64,000 bases of DNA. Source: Undibacterium sp. KW1. GTDB lineage: Bacteria > Pseudomonadota > Gammaproteobacteria > Burkholderiales > Burkholderiaceae_D. Position 1 is the stretch's first letter; each line of letters starts with the position of its first letter. The stretch lies in the NCBI RefSeq assembly GCF_009937955.1, contig NZ_AP018439.1, forward strand, positions 2,418,001 to 2,482,000. The letters run 5' to 3'. Positions 45,843 through 54,654 of the stretch are shown one piece after another. The notes under the pieces were generated by a model. The model made no database searches, was not told the origin of the DNA, and worked only from the letters and a program-made list of their open reading frames with translations. Both the position numbers and the translations under genes were made by a program.

Positions 45843-45973
45843 ATGGCTACGCTATGTGATTATCTAGTGCTTTATTGCGATGGGTGTCTTGTGTTCTGTG
45901 GAGGGGGTGCTCCCGCCAGACTTCGCTTGATTTGGATAATGCAGATATGATGCAGCTTGCGCTAATGATGAAA

Positions 45974-45998
45974 GCAAATGAGGCAAATGGAGCAAATG
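45974..45998. repeat. Three 9-bp tandem units GCAAATGNN
   Basis: GCAAATG occurs three times at exact 9-base intervals (45974, 45983, 45992). It sits in otherwise non-coding sequence between the phosphoribosyltransferase terminator and the first tRNA-Leu terminator. The rest of 45843-46000 shows no gene or clear signal. Confidence 0.6.
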
Positions 45999-46000
45999 TG

Positions 46001-46036
46001 GAATTGAAAAAGCCCGCTGATTTTTATCAGCGGGCT
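46001..46036 (-). terminator. Terminator of the first (leftmost) tRNA-Leu gene
   Basis: Perfect 10-bp stem AGCCCGCTGA / TCAGCGGGCT with a 6-base loop (46011-46036). Read on the minus strand it ends in TTTT then CAATTCC. It lies 10 bases beyond the tRNA 3' CCA. The same element occurs 318 bases to the right behind the second tRNA copy. Confidence 0.9.
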
Positions 46037-46046
46037 CTCAAATTTG

Positions 46047-46131
46047 TGGTGCCCACGGAGGGACTCGAACCCCCACATCCGAAGACACATGGACCTGAAC
46101 CATGCGCGTCTACCAATTCCGCCACGTGGGC
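46047..46131 (-). tRNA. tRNA-Leu, anticodon CAG (copy 1)
   Basis: On the minus strand the gene reads GCCCACGTGGCGGAATTGG at the 5' end and ends GTGGGCACCA, so the 3' CCA is encoded. The acceptor stem pairs GCCCACG with CGTGGGC, the D-arm has GGCGGAATTGGTAGACGC, and the anticodon loop is TTCAGGT with CAG at the centre, reading CTG codons. A long variable arm (TGTCTTCGGATG) marks a class II tRNA. T-loop GGTTCGAGTCC is standard. A TATAAT box (plus-strand ATTATA at 46145-46150) lies 14 bases upstream but has no good -35. Confidence 0.97.
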
Positions 46132-46318
46132 AACGGAAGGCGTAATTATAGAGTATTTGACTGGCTTTGGGGAAATATTTCGGAGAAAATTTCGCATTAT
46201 GGTGCGGGCAGGTAGAAAGTCGTCGGCAGCTTGGGCAGGAAGTGCAGGGTCAGGGGATTTCTTGCTTATACTTGCAAAACTGAATACGTGGGATGTGCCG
46301 AATGTGAAATTCGAAGTG

Positions 46319-46354
46319 GAATTGAAAAAGCCCGCTGATTTTCATCAACGGGCT
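46319..46354 (-). terminator. Terminator of the second tRNA-Leu gene
   Basis: Stem AGCCCGCTGA / TCAACGGGCT with one A-C mismatch (46329-46354), followed on the minus strand by TTTTTCAATTCC. It is a slightly degenerate copy of the element at 46001-46036 and lies 10 bases beyond the tRNA 3' end. Read-through to the next tRNA-Leu copy is possible but would be reduced. Confidence 0.85.
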
Positions 46355-46363
46355 CTCAAATTT

Positions 46364-46448
46364 TGGTGCCCACGGAGGGACTCGAACCCCCACACCCGAA
46401 GGCACATGGACCTGAACCATGCGCGTCTACCAATTCCGCCACGTGGGC
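46364..46448 (-). tRNA. tRNA-Leu, anticodon CAG (copy 2)
   Basis: Nearly identical to the copy at 46047-46131: same acceptor stem, D-arm, anticodon loop TTCAGGT with CAG, T-arm and encoded CCA. Differences are confined to the variable arm (CTTCGGGTG here against CTTCGGATG-like bases in the other copy). It is the promoter-proximal copy and has a near-consensus promoter at 46462-46489. Both copies decode CTG, the most used leucine codon in these genes. Confidence 0.97.
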
Positions 46449-46461
46449 AACGGAGAACAAC

Positions 46462-46489
46462 ATTATAGATTAATTGAAGCATTTGTCAA
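46462..46489 (-). promoter_or_regulatory. Near-consensus sigma-70 promoter of the tRNA-Leu genes
   Basis: On the minus strand: TTGACA (plus-strand 46484-46489), a 16-base spacer, and TATAAT (46462-46467), 13 bases before the tRNA 5' end. Both hexamers match consensus exactly, as expected for a stable-RNA promoter. Confidence 0.88.
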
Positions 46490-46503
46490 GGTGAGCCACC
46501 TTG
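46487..46503. repeat. Inverted repeat CAAGGTG-AGC-CACCTTG overlapping the tRNA promoter -35
   Basis: Perfect 7-bp arms with a 3-base spacer. The left arm shares three bases with the -35 hexamer of the tRNA-Leu promoter, a position suited to a repressor or activator site. It could alternatively be a hairpin on a transcript. No further gene-like signal was found between here and rnr at 46608. Confidence 0.5.
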
Positions 46504-46607
46504 CGGATACAAGAATTGTTAGGCGAAAGAGGTTTGCTACAGTAAACTATGGCCTGATAAGATTTTGGCGTGAGCCAAATTAACTTTTTTAAGAAAAAAT
46601 ACAAAAT

Positions 46608-49103
46608 TTGAACAAGCATTTATACCCCATCCCCAGTCGCGAAGAGATACTGGGTGTTCTACGTACTAACACGGCAAAAATGACGGCGACTGCAATAGCA
46701 GATGCGTTGTCAGTAAAACCTGAGGAGTTAGATGGCATGACACGACGTTTAAGCGCGATGGAAAGAGATGGGCAAGTCAAAGTAGATAAAGGTGGAAATT
46801 TTTCCATCGCCAATCACGATAACTTCATCAGCGGTAAAGTCAGCAGTCATCGCGAAGGTTATGGTTTCCTGATTCCTGATGATGGCAGTGAAGACCTGTT
46901 TTTGCCAGAGCGCGAAATGCAAAAGGTCTTGCATGGTGACCGTGTCATGGCGCGTGTGGTAGGTACTGACAGGCGTGGTCGTCTTGAAGGCGGCATACTT
47001 GAGATACTCGACCGTGCCAATACTCATGTCATCGGGCGGCTGTTAAATGAAAACGGCGTCTGGATAGTTGCTCCTGAAGACAAACGCTTCAGCCAGGATA
47101 TTTTATTGACCGGCGCACCGGGCAAAGCCAAGGCTGGTCAGGTTGTCAGCGTCGAGTTGACCGAACAACCTACCCGCTACGCACAACCGGTTGGCAAGAT
47201 CGTTGAAATTCTGGGTGATGTTGATGACCCCGGCATGGAAATCGAAATCGCTGTCCGCAAATTTGGTGTGCCTCATGAGTTTTCTGAAGCGGTAAAAAAA
47301 GCCGCAGCCAAATTGCCATCCGAGGTACGCGATATTGATCTGGCTGACCGTGTGGATCTGCGTGACATTCCATTGGTGACTATCGATGGCGAAGACGCCC
47401 GCGATTTTGACGATGCAGTGTATTGTGAACCAGTCAAGATAGGCCGCAGTAAAGGTCACAGGCTGATCGTCGCCATTGCCGATGTCAGCCACTATGTCAA
47501 TCCGAACGATGTGCTTGATGAAGAGGCGCTGTTGCGCAGTACGTCGGTGTATTTCCCGCGCAGGGTGATACCGATGTTGCCTGAGCGCCTGTCGAATGGC
47601 CTGTGTTCGCTTAATCCTGACGTTGATCGCCTGACGCTGGTGTGCGATATGGTAATTACGCAAGACGGTGAAGTCACGGCTTACCAGTTTTATCCGGCGG
47701 TCATTCATTCTGCTGCGCGCTTCACTTATACCGAAGTGGCAGCAATACTGGGTAACACCAAGGGACCAGAGGCTGCCAAGCGCCTGACCCTGGTGCCGCA
47801 TCTCCTGCATTTGTATGAGGTCTTCCAGTCTCTATTGAAGGCACGCCATGCGCGTGGGGCCATCGATTTTGAAACGACAGAGACCTATATCGTTTGCAAT
47901 CCATCTGGCAAGATAGAAAAGATACTGCCACGTACACGCAATGATGCACACAAGCTGATTGAAGAATGCATGCTGGCAGCCAACGTCTGCGCAGCAAATT
48001 TGCTGGAAACCTATAAGCATCCAGGCACTTATCGTATTCATGCAGGTCCGACCAAAGAGAAGCTGACCCAGGTCAGGAATTTCCTGAAACAGGTAGGTCT
48101 GTTCCTCAATGGCGGCGACAAGCCTTCGGCATCGGATTATGCTGAGCTGATGAATAAAATTAAAGGGCGACCAGATGCGCCACTCTTGCAAACCATGCTG
48201 CTGCGCTCCATGCAGCAAGCGGTTTACAGCCCGGACAATATTGGCCATTTTGGTTTGTCGTATGATGCCTATGCCCATTTCACCAGCCCTATACGCCGTT
48301 ACCCCGATTTGCTGACCCACAGAGCGATCAAGGCCATTTTGCAGGGGCGTAAATATGAACCCAAGGGCATAGACCTGACACTCTTGAATACTTCAGTATC
48401 GAATGCCGCCAGAAAACAGCAAATTGCTGACAAGGCAGCGGGCAAGAAGAAGGAAGAAAAAGAACAGACCATCTGGGATGCTTTGGGTGTTCACTGTTCT
48501 GCCAATGAGCGTCGTGCCGATGAAGCTTCACGTGATGTCGAAGCCTGGCTCAAATGCTACTTCATTCGTAACAAGGTTGGTGAAGAATTCACCGGCATGA
48601 TTACGGGCGTGACTCAGTTTGGTATCTTTGTCCAGCTCGATGACATTTTCATCGAAGGCCTGGTGCATGTCACTGAGCTGGGTGCTGACTACTTCCAGTT
48701 TGACGAAGCACGTCACGAGTTGCGTGGCGAACGCACGGGCAAGCGTTATCAGTTGACTGACAAAGTCACAGTGCAAGTCAGCCGGGTTGATCTGGATGCG
48801 CGCAAGATTGATCTGGCCATAGTCCAGGCTGTGTCACCACGCTCTGCAGGATTGGCAGATACCCGCAGTGCAACTGCCAATGAAAAAAATCGCAAAGGTA
48901 CAGCCAGCGCCAAGAAAGCCGTGCTGGTTCCGGAAGAAAAAGCCGTGGCAAATTATGGCAGAGGCGGTAAAGCTGCTTCAGCCAGGAAAGTAAAAGAAGA
49001 AAGTTTTTCTGGTGGACGTCGCCAGAAATCTTCGCCTGCTGCTGCCAGTGCAAAGAAAAAAGCACCAGCTGCCGCCGGTAAGTCAGCGAAGAAAAGACGT
49101 TAG
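46608..49103 (+). CDS. rnr: Ribonuclease R
   Basis: 3'-5' exoribonuclease that degrades structured RNA and matures small stable RNAs. 831 residues from TTG 46608; an in-frame stop at 46590 excludes an earlier start, and the conserved sequence YPIPSREEILGVLRTN lies directly after this codon, so the start is real although TTG is weak and no good ribosome binding site is visible. Domains: N-terminal HTH, two cold-shock domains, RNB catalytic domain with VTIDGEDARDFDDAVYCE (four-Asp site), S1 domain (GMITGVTQFGIFVQLDD) and a Lys/Ala-rich tail (about residues 745-831). rlmB follows 45 bases later. Confidence 0.96.
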   Translation: MNKHLYPIPSREEILGVLRTNTAKMTATAIADALSVKPEELDGMTRRLSAMERDGQVKVDKGGNFSIANHDNFISGKVSSHREGYGFLIPDDGSEDLFLPEREMQKVLHGDRVMARVVGTDRRGRLEGGILEILDRANTHVIGRLLNENGVWIVAPEDKRFSQDILLTGAPGKAKAGQVVSVELTEQPTRYAQPVGKIVEILGDVDDPGMEIEIAVRKFGVPHEFSEAVKKAAAKLPSEVRDIDLADRVDLRDIPLVTIDGEDARDFDDAVYCEPVKIGRSKGHRLIVAIADVSHYVNPNDVLDEEALLRSTSVYFPRRVIPMLPERLSNGLCSLNPDVDRLTLVCDMVITQDGEVTAYQFYPAVIHSAARFTYTEVAAILGNTKGPEAAKRLTLVPHLLHLYEVFQSLLKARHARGAIDFETTETYIVCNPSGKIEKILPRTRNDAHKLIEECMLAANVCAANLLETYKHPGTYRIHAGPTKEKLTQVRNFLKQVGLFLNGGDKPSASDYAELMNKIKGRPDAPLLQTMLLRSMQQAVYSPDNIGHFGLSYDAYAHFTSPIRRYPDLLTHRAIKAILQGRKYEPKGIDLTLLNTSVSNAARKQQIADKAAGKKKEEKEQTIWDALGVHCSANERRADEASRDVEAWLKCYFIRNKVGEEFTGMITGVTQFGIFVQLDDIFIEGLVHVTELGADYFQFDEARHELRGERTGKRYQLTDKVTVQVSRVDLDARKIDLAIVQAVSPRSAGLADTRSATANEKNRKGTASAKKAVLVPEEKAVANYGRGGKAASARKVKEESFSGGRRQKSSPAAASAKKKAPAAAGKSAKKRR

Positions 49104-49121
49104 TACCTCAAAGTACCTCAA
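49102..49121. repeat. 10-bp tandem duplication AGTACCTCAA x2
   Basis: Two exact copies of AGTACCTCAA back to back; the first overlaps the rnr stop codon (TAG at 49101-49103). They fill the short gap before rlmB. Likely a small replication-slippage duplication; no structure or binding role is apparent. Confidence 0.7.
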
Positions 49122-49148
49122 AGAAATGCATGTAAAGAAAAGAATGAA

Positions 49149-49880
49149 ATGAAAAGTAAAATGATTTTTGGTTTCCATGCGGTCACCTCCCGGATCCGCC
49201 ATGAAGCCTCTTCCGTCGAAGAAATCTATGTAGATTCTTCTCGCGTTGATGGTCGTATGAAAGACCTCTTGCAAGCAGCAAAATCTGCTGGTGTGCGCAT
49301 CATCCCGGCAGATGATCAGCGCCTCAGCAATATCGTCGGTACACGGCGCCATCAGGGCGTAGTAGCGAAGGCCAGTGAATTGTCACTGGCACGTAACCTC
49401 GATGAATTGCTTGACGCGATTGATGGGCCACCATTGTTGCTGGTGCTGGATGGCATCACGGACCCACATAACCTGGGTGCCTGCCTGCGCGTGGCTGACG
49501 GCGCGGGTGCGCATGCAGTTATCGCTCCCAAGGACAGGGCGGTGGGCTTGAATGCCACTGCAGCCAAGGTTGCCAGCGGCGCTGCTGAAACAGTGCCGTA
49601 CATCACCGTCACTAATCTGGCACGCACCCTTCGTGAATTGAAAGACCGTGATATCTGGCTGGTTGGTACCTCAGATGAAGTCGAAAAAAATATCTACGAT
49701 GTCGATTTCAAGGGTGGTTGCGCCATCGTCATGGGTTCTGAAGGTGAGGGCATGCGCCGCCTGACCCGCGAAACCTGCGATATGCTGGTCAGTGTCCCCA
49801 TGTTCGGTTCTGTAGAAAGCCTGAATGTCTCCGTGGCTTCAGGTGTTTGCCTGTACGAAGCCCGCCGCCAGCGTCTGTAA
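49149..49880 (+). CDS. rlmB: 23S rRNA (guanosine(2251)-2'-O)-methyltransferase RlmB
   Basis: SPOUT-class methyltransferase that makes Gm2251 in 23S rRNA. 243 residues. The start [20 protein letters not shown] and substrate-binding domain are followed by the SPOUT part with [38 protein letters not shown] and [18 protein letters not shown] (motifs 1-3 of SpoU methylases). rnr-rlmB is a conserved pair; the ATG follows the rnr stop by 45 bases. Identity clear. Confidence 0.95.
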   Translation: MKSKMIFGFHAVTSRIRHEASSVEEIYVDSSRVDGRMKDLLQAAKSAGVRIIPADDQRLSNIVGTRRHQGVVAKASELSLARNLDELLDAIDGPPLLLVLDGITDPHNLGACLRVADGAGAHAVIAPKDRAVGLNATAAKVASGAAETVPYITVTNLARTLRELKDRDIWLVGTSDEVEKNIYDVDFKGGCAIVMGSEGEGMRRLTRETCDMLVSVPMFGSVESLNVSVASGVCLYEARRQRL

Positions 49881-49994
49881 GCCATAGTTTCTGTAAACCT
49901 GTACGTCTGGTGCCCGGTGATTTGGGCAGCGGACGCAGCTTTTTCAGAAATACGCTACTATCTTATTCCCTTCCGTCATATCCATAAAAAGTTC

Positions 49995-50741
49995 ATGTTT
50001 AGCCGCCTGAGAGAAGATATAGCCAGTATTATCAAGAAAGATCCTGCCGCCCGTAATGCCTGGGAGGTGATCACTTGTTATCCTGGTTTTCAGGCGATAC
50101 TCATGCATGGCTGGGCACAATGGTGCTGGAAGCGTGGCCTGAAATGGCTGGGCCGTTTTATCTCGCACATTGCCCGCGTATTGACAGGTATAGAAATCCA
50201 TCCTGGTGCGACCATAGGCCGCAGGGTATTCATAGACCATGGTTTTGGTGTGGTTATTGGTGAAACGGCAGAAATTGGTGATGACTGCACGATCTACCAG
50301 GGCGTGACTTTGGGGGGGACTTCCCTGTCGCGTGGCGCAAAACGTCATCCTACGCTGGAGGCGGGTGTCATTGTCGGTGCTGGTGCCAAGGTGCTGGGTG
50401 GTTTTACCATAGGTGCGGGTGCCAAGATAGGGTCTAACTCTGTGGTGCTCAAGCCTGTGCCTGCTGGTGGTACGGCAGTTGGTAACCCTGCTCACGTGAT
50501 CAAAAAAGAAGTTGCTTCGGCAGATTCAGAAACTGCGCATTTGTTCACAGCTTATGGCGTTACACAAAATAGTGATGACCCGATTTCCAAAGTTTTGCAC
50601 AAGCTGATTGATCATGCTGCTGCACAGCAAGAGCAGATAGAAAAATTGTCCGCTGCCTTGGCACAATCTGGTATTGCCTGCGATGCCCGCTCTGAAGTCG
50701 GTAAACTGATACCGGAACAGATTAATAGCCTGGTTGACTGA
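49995..50741 (+). CDS. cysE: Serine O-acetyltransferase
   Basis: Makes O-acetylserine, the precursor of cysteine. From ATG 49995 ([20 protein letters not shown]) the product has 248 residues, matching the family; the frame is open further upstream but those residues are not conserved. The left-handed beta-helix hexapeptide repeats begin at [20 protein letters not shown], with the catalytic His/Asp in FIDHGFG, followed by GVTLGGTS and [20 protein letters not shown]. It converges with nnrD on the other strand with only 32 bases between the stops and no terminator hairpin seen. Confidence 0.95.
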   Translation: MFSRLREDIASIIKKDPAARNAWEVITCYPGFQAILMHGWAQWCWKRGLKWLGRFISHIARVLTGIEIHPGATIGRRVFIDHGFGVVIGETAEIGDDCTIYQGVTLGGTSLSRGAKRHPTLEAGVIVGAGAKVLGGFTIGAGAKIGSNSVVLKPVPAGGTAVGNPAHVIKKEVASADSETAHLFTAYGVTQNSDDPISKVLHKLIDHAAAQQEQIEKLSAALAQSGIACDARSEVGKLIPEQINSLVD

Positions 50742-50773
50742 TTCCTGGTCCAGTCGGGAATTAATTGGTGGTT

Positions 50774-52312
50774 TTAGGTTTTAGCGTGATAGGCAAATTG
50801 ATTGATGTGAAGCCTAATCTCTGACAATAACTCACTGGCAGTCAAACCTATAGGCCCTGTTCCGTTTTTTACCAGTTCATCGGCTGCATGACCATGCACC
50901 CAGGTCGCGATTCTTGCCGCATCCATGCTATTGCCAAGCTGCGCCAGTAAGGCACCTGCCACGCCTGCCAGTACATCACCAGTGCCGCCGCTGGCCAATG
51001 CCGGATTGCCAGTCGTATTGATAAGCAGCTCGCCATCAGGGTTGCAGATAATACTGCCGGAACCCTTGAGTATTACTACTGCATTGAATCGACTTGCCAG
51101 TTCTTGTGCTGCAGGCAGGCGATTATTCTGTACGTCAGCGACGCTCTTGTGCAGTAATCTCGCTGCTTCCAATGGGTGTGGTGTGAGTATGCATGGAGTA
51201 CTTCTGTCGTGTAATAGGGCCTGCAATTTGCTGTCTGCAGCAATCAGATTCAAGGCATCGGCATCAATGACCAGTGCTTGCGCAGTCTGAATCGCACTGC
51301 TGAGTAAGGCATGCGCAGCGTTTGAAGTGCCTAGCCCTGGGCCTAGGACCACAGTTGCCTCTGCCAGACTTATATCTCCAGCATGACGGAACATGATTTC
51401 TGGGTGCAGACTATCGTAAGCGGGTGCTTCTGCCAGCATGCTGCAGTAAATCCTCCCGGCACCTGCATACTGTGCAGCCCTGGCCGCAAGGATGGCAGCG
51501 CCTGCCATGCCCCTGGCACCGCCAAGTATGACGACGTCACCAAAACTGCCTTTATGACTGTTTTGTTTGCGAGGTTGTAGAATTTGCAGCAGGGGAGTGC
51601 GTTCATTCAGATAGCTGTGGCATTCAGGAAAAAAATCGTCAGAAATATCCAGTTGGTTAACGGTGACGTGACCCGCATAGTCTTTGCCTGATCCTGTATG
51701 CAAGCCAGGTTTGTTGGCAATAAAAGTAATAGTATGGCTGGCCTGAATAAGCACGCTGTCTTGACTCACTGGCTGCCCGGTATCGGCATTCAAACCACTG
51801 GGGACGTCAATCGCCAGTACTGGGATAGTTTTTTCAGATGCGAGTTGGTTGATGAGGTTGATCAGCCTGGCGATGTCAGCTTCTGGTGCCCGTTTCAGAC
51901 CTATGCCGAATAAGCCATCAATAATCAGGCCCCAGTTTTGTGACGGGGTATTGAGTAATGTGTGACGGTCCGCAAACTCCAGTCCAGAGCCCCGTGCTCT
52001 TTGCAGTGCAGCCTGTGCATCTGGAGAGTATTTCTCAAATACCCCGCACATGAGACAAACGACTTTGAAACCCTGTCTGGATAAGTGATATCCGGCCTCA
52101 TAAGCATCCCCTCCATTATTACCCGGTCCTGCCAGTATCAATATGGGATATTGCTTGTTCGCGCAAGTTTTTGCTGCCAGTTCTGCCGTCGCCAGTCCGG
52201 CTTTTTGCATGAGCGTGACATCGCCCTGATGTGCCAGTGCACGGGTCTCTATTTCACGTATCTGTTCTACGTTATATAGTCTGGCTTCGTCGGTAAATAC
52301 TCCGCATGACAT
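50774..52312 (-). CDS. nnrD: Bifunctional NAD(P)H-hydrate epimerase / ADP-dependent NAD(P)H-hydrate dehydratase
   Basis: Repairs hydrated NAD(P)H. 512 residues. The N-terminal epimerase half (about residues 1-225) has LILAGPGNNGGDAYEAGYHL and a VLAIDVPSGLNADTG segment. The C-terminal ADP-dependent dehydratase half has VVILGGARGMAGAAILAARA, VVLGPGLGTS, CILTPHPLEAARLL and GNPALASGGTGDVLAGV. Both activities appear intact. The ATG is 3 bases after the fliR stop, with the AGAGG ribosome binding site inside the fliR end, so it is translated from the flagellar transcript, an unusual address for this gene. Confidence 0.94.
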   Translation of the reverse strand: MSCGVFTDEARLYNVEQIREIETRALAHQGDVTLMQKAGLATAELAAKTCANKQYPILILAGPGNNGGDAYEAGYHLSRQGFKVVCLMCGVFEKYSPDAQAALQRARGSGLEFADRHTLLNTPSQNWGLIIDGLFGIGLKRAPEADIARLINLINQLASEKTIPVLAIDVPSGLNADTGQPVSQDSVLIQASHTITFIANKPGLHTGSGKDYAGHVTVNQLDISDDFFPECHSYLNERTPLLQILQPRKQNSHKGSFGDVVILGGARGMAGAAILAARAAQYAGAGRIYCSMLAEAPAYDSLHPEIMFRHAGDISLAEATVVLGPGLGTSNAAHALLSSAIQTAQALVIDADALNLIAADSKLQALLHDRSTPCILTPHPLEAARLLHKSVADVQNNRLPAAQELASRFNAVVILKGSGSIICNPDGELLINTTGNPALASGGTGDVLAGVAGALLAQLGNSMDAARIATWVHGHAADELVKNGTGPIGLTASELLSEIRLHINQFAYHAKT

Positions 52313-52315
52313 GAT

Positions 52316-53113
52316 TTACCTCTTTACAGGGAGCGGTGTAGTCTGGCTTAAAGACTGTATCATTTCCAGGCCACTCTGGAACAGATTTTGCAGCGGTAGT
52401 AGCAGGTAAGGCATGATAAGGGCGACCATCAAAAAACCTACACCTATGGTGATAGGAAAGCCGATACCAAACAAATTCAATTGAGGCGCAGCGCGCGTCA
52501 ATATGCCAAGAGCGACGTTGGTTACCAGCAGGGCAGCAACAATGGGCAGAGAGAGATGCATGCCTACGCTAAAAATTTGCTCCCCCCAGATTGCCAGCTT
52601 TTGATAATTGAGACCAGATTGATAAGTCGTGGCAATTGGTATGGTATGAAAACTTTCCACCAGCGCCGCCAGCATGGAGAGATGCACATTCAGTGTCAGC
52701 ATCAGCAAAGTGGATGTCAGCACAAGGAATTGTGCAATGGCCGACGATCGCCCCTGCGTCTGTGGATCAAAAAAAGTCGCAAAGCCCAACCCCATGGTCA
52801 AGCCAGAAATCTCACCAGCCATCTCTATGGCAGAAAAGACGACGCGCATGACAAAGCCCATTGCCAATCCTATGATGAGCTGCTGCGCCAGCACCAAAAT
52901 GCCATTCAGCGAAACCGGGTCAAGATTGGAAATGGCTGGCAGGGTAGGGGCGACGATCAGCGATAAAACTATTCCCAGCGCGATCTTGATTTGTACCGGA
53001 ACAGTGTTATTGCCAAATGGCGGGGCAACAGCAATCAGCCCCAGTATCCTGGTCAGGGGCCAGATAAAGGAGTTGATCAGTGCAATCAGCTCATTGCTGG
53101 AAAAAGAAATCAT
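52316..53113 (-). CDS. fliR: Flagellar export apparatus protein FliR
   Basis: Membrane core component of the flagellar type III export gate, with FliP and FliQ. 265 residues, six or so membrane helices. Family features are LIALINSFIWPLTRILGLIA near the start, SAIEMAGEISGLTMGLGFAT and FFDPQTQGRSSAIAQFL, and PQLNLFGIGFPITIGVGFL in the second half. Last flagellar gene of the fliL-R group; followed after 3 bases by nnrD. Confidence 0.94.
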   Translation of the reverse strand: MISFSSNELIALINSFIWPLTRILGLIAVAPPFGNNTVPVQIKIALGIVLSLIVAPTLPAISNLDPVSLNGILVLAQQLIIGLAMGFVMRVVFSAIEMAGEISGLTMGLGFATFFDPQTQGRSSAIAQFLVLTSTLLMLTLNVHLSMLAALVESFHTIPIATTYQSGLNYQKLAIWGEQIFSVGMHLSLPIVAALLVTNVALGILTRAAPQLNLFGIGFPITIGVGFLMVALIMPYLLLPLQNLFQSGLEMIQSLSQTTPLPVKR

Positions 53114-53134
53114 GGAATTGCGATGGTACGCAAA

Positions 53135-53404
53135 TCAGGCTGCCATGGTGGCGATGCTGGAAAACATCTGGCGCATGTAATCCATCAGGATTGATAGCAT
53201 CCAGGGCCCTGCAATAATGAGCGTGACAAAGATACCTATCAGCTTGGGTATGAAAGACAGGGTCGTTTCATTGATTTGCGTGGCTGCCTGGAAAATACTG
53301 ACGATCAGACCTATGCCCAGTGCCACCAGCAATAAGGGGGCAGACACCATCAAGGTGACTTCCATGGCCTGGCGACCTAATGTCATTACGCTATCGGGTG
53401 TCAT
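53135..53404 (-). CDS. fliQ: Flagellar export apparatus protein FliQ
   Basis: Small core component of the export gate. 89 residues, two membrane helices with MTPDSVMTLGRQAMEVTLMV at the start, PLLLVALGIGLIVSIFQAAT and INETTLSFIPKLIGIFVTLI, all typical. Lies between fliP (8-base gap) and fliR (21-base gap). Confidence 0.95.
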   Translation of the reverse strand: MTPDSVMTLGRQAMEVTLMVSAPLLLVALGIGLIVSIFQAATQINETTLSFIPKLIGIFVTLIIAGPWMLSILMDYMRQMFSSIATMAA

Positions 53405-53412
53405 GGTGAACC

Positions 53413-54180
53413 TCAGTAAAAACTTTGTGCGAGTGAACCTATCAACAACTGCCAGCCATCGACGAGTACGAAAAGCATGAGCTTGAAGGGCAGCGATACG
53501 ATAGCAGGTGAGACCATCATCATACCCATGGACATCAGCACGCTGGCAACCACCATGTCGATGATGAGGAAGGGGATGAAGATGGCAAAACTGATTTGAA
53601 AAGCAGTTTTCAATTCACTGGTAATGAAGGCAGGGATCAAAATTCGCAAAGGCACATCTTCGGGCCCTTGCAACTCAGGAGTATTGGATAATTTTACATA
53701 CAGGGCAAGGTCAGTCTGCCTGGTTTGCTTCATCATGAATTGTTTCAGCGGGGTTGCTCCCTTATCCAGGGCAACCTGCATGGTGATCTTGTTTTCAGTA
53801 AATGGCTGATAAGCTTCAGCATAGATTTTGTCAAACACCGGTCCCATGACGAACAGAGTCAGGAACAAGGATAAGCCCACCATCACCTGATTCGGTGGCG
53901 CAGACTGGGTACCCAGCGCTTGCCTGAGTAAAGACAGGACGATGATGATGCGGGTAAAACTGGTCATCATCAGCAAGGCCGCCGGCAAAAAGCTGAGTGC
54001 CGTCAGGAATAGCAGCGTCTGTATGCTGAGTGAATAGTTTTGCCCGCCACCAGGTGCGGGCGTGCTGGTGATTGCTTGCAGGCCACCATTGGCCTGTGCC
54101 ACGGCGGCTTCTGGCAGAGCAAGTCCGCACAGCAAAAGTGCCAGCCAGATGAGCGGCAGATGAGCGCGCAAAGTTTTCAT
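53413..54180 (-). CDS. fliP: Flagellar export apparatus protein FliP
   Basis: Forms the export gate pore with FliQ and FliR. 255 residues. It has an N-terminal cleavable signal peptide ([20 protein letters not shown]), [40 protein letters not shown] (a strong family signature), [16 protein letters not shown] and [18 protein letters not shown]. Nine bases downstream of fliO on the same strand. Confidence 0.97.
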   Translation of the reverse strand: MKTLRAHLPLIWLALLLCGLALPEAAVAQANGGLQAITSTPAPGGGQNYSLSIQTLLFLTALSFLPAALLMMTSFTRIIIVLSLLRQALGTQSAPPNQVMVGLSLFLTLFVMGPVFDKIYAEAYQPFTENKITMQVALDKGATPLKQFMMKQTRQTDLALYVKLSNTPELQGPEDVPLRILIPAFITSELKTAFQISFAIFIPFLIIDMVVASVLMSMGMMMVSPAIVSLPFKLMLFVLVDGWQLLIGSLAQSFY

Positions 54181-54189
54181 GCGATGTAA

Positions 54190-54654
54190 TTACCTGTTCT
54201 CAGACTGCTCTGCAGATCGTTCGGTAGTCCGTTTTTCCAGTGTGCGCTTGAGCCATGCAGAAAAAGGATCATTGGCAGTTGTTTGTGCTGACTGATTCAG
54301 CAGCTCTTCCTGTTTGGGCATGCTGGCTAGCGTGTTGATATTGCTGGCAGTGACGCCAAGGACCAGCCATTGATCTGCAATCTCGACTACCATTACCCGT
54401 TCGCGGCTTCCAACATTGACGCCACCAATGATCTTGACGGGGATCTTATTTCCCACGCTCATCATGGGCCCCAGGCGACGCATCAGCCAGGCGGCCATGA
54501 CAACCAGGCCCAGTACCAGGAGTAATGCTGTGGCAATTTGTATAACGCCGCCACCAGTTGAAACAGGCGCATTCTCGGCAGCGAAAACAGGATTGCTCAG
54601 GCTTGCCAATGCTCCCAGCGTTACCGCCGCAAAATAAGCTGAAGTAGTCCTCAT
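54190..54654 (-). CDS. fliO: Flagellar biosynthesis protein FliO
   Basis: Accessory membrane protein that helps FliP assemble. 154 residues: a signal-like N-terminus, one membrane helix (IQIATALLLVLGLVVMAAWL), and a C-terminal cytoplasmic domain with IPVKIIGGVNVGSRERVMVV, the family hallmark. Overlaps fliN by 4 bases. Conservation is low outside these regions, but position is decisive. Confidence 0.92.
   Translation of the reverse strand: MRTTSAYFAAVTLGALASLSNPVFAAENAPVSTGGGVIQIATALLLVLGLVVMAAWLMRRLGPMMSVGNKIPVKIIGGVNVGSRERVMVVEIADQWLVLGVTASNINTLASMPKQEELLNQSAQTTANDPFSAWLKRTLEKRTTERSAEQSENR

Noticed and set aside
45875..46468. 197-codon plus-strand ORF
   Set aside because: It runs antisense through both tRNA-Leu genes and their terminators; the repeated GLEPPHPKTHGPEPCAS-like peptide is a known false translation of tRNA-Leu.
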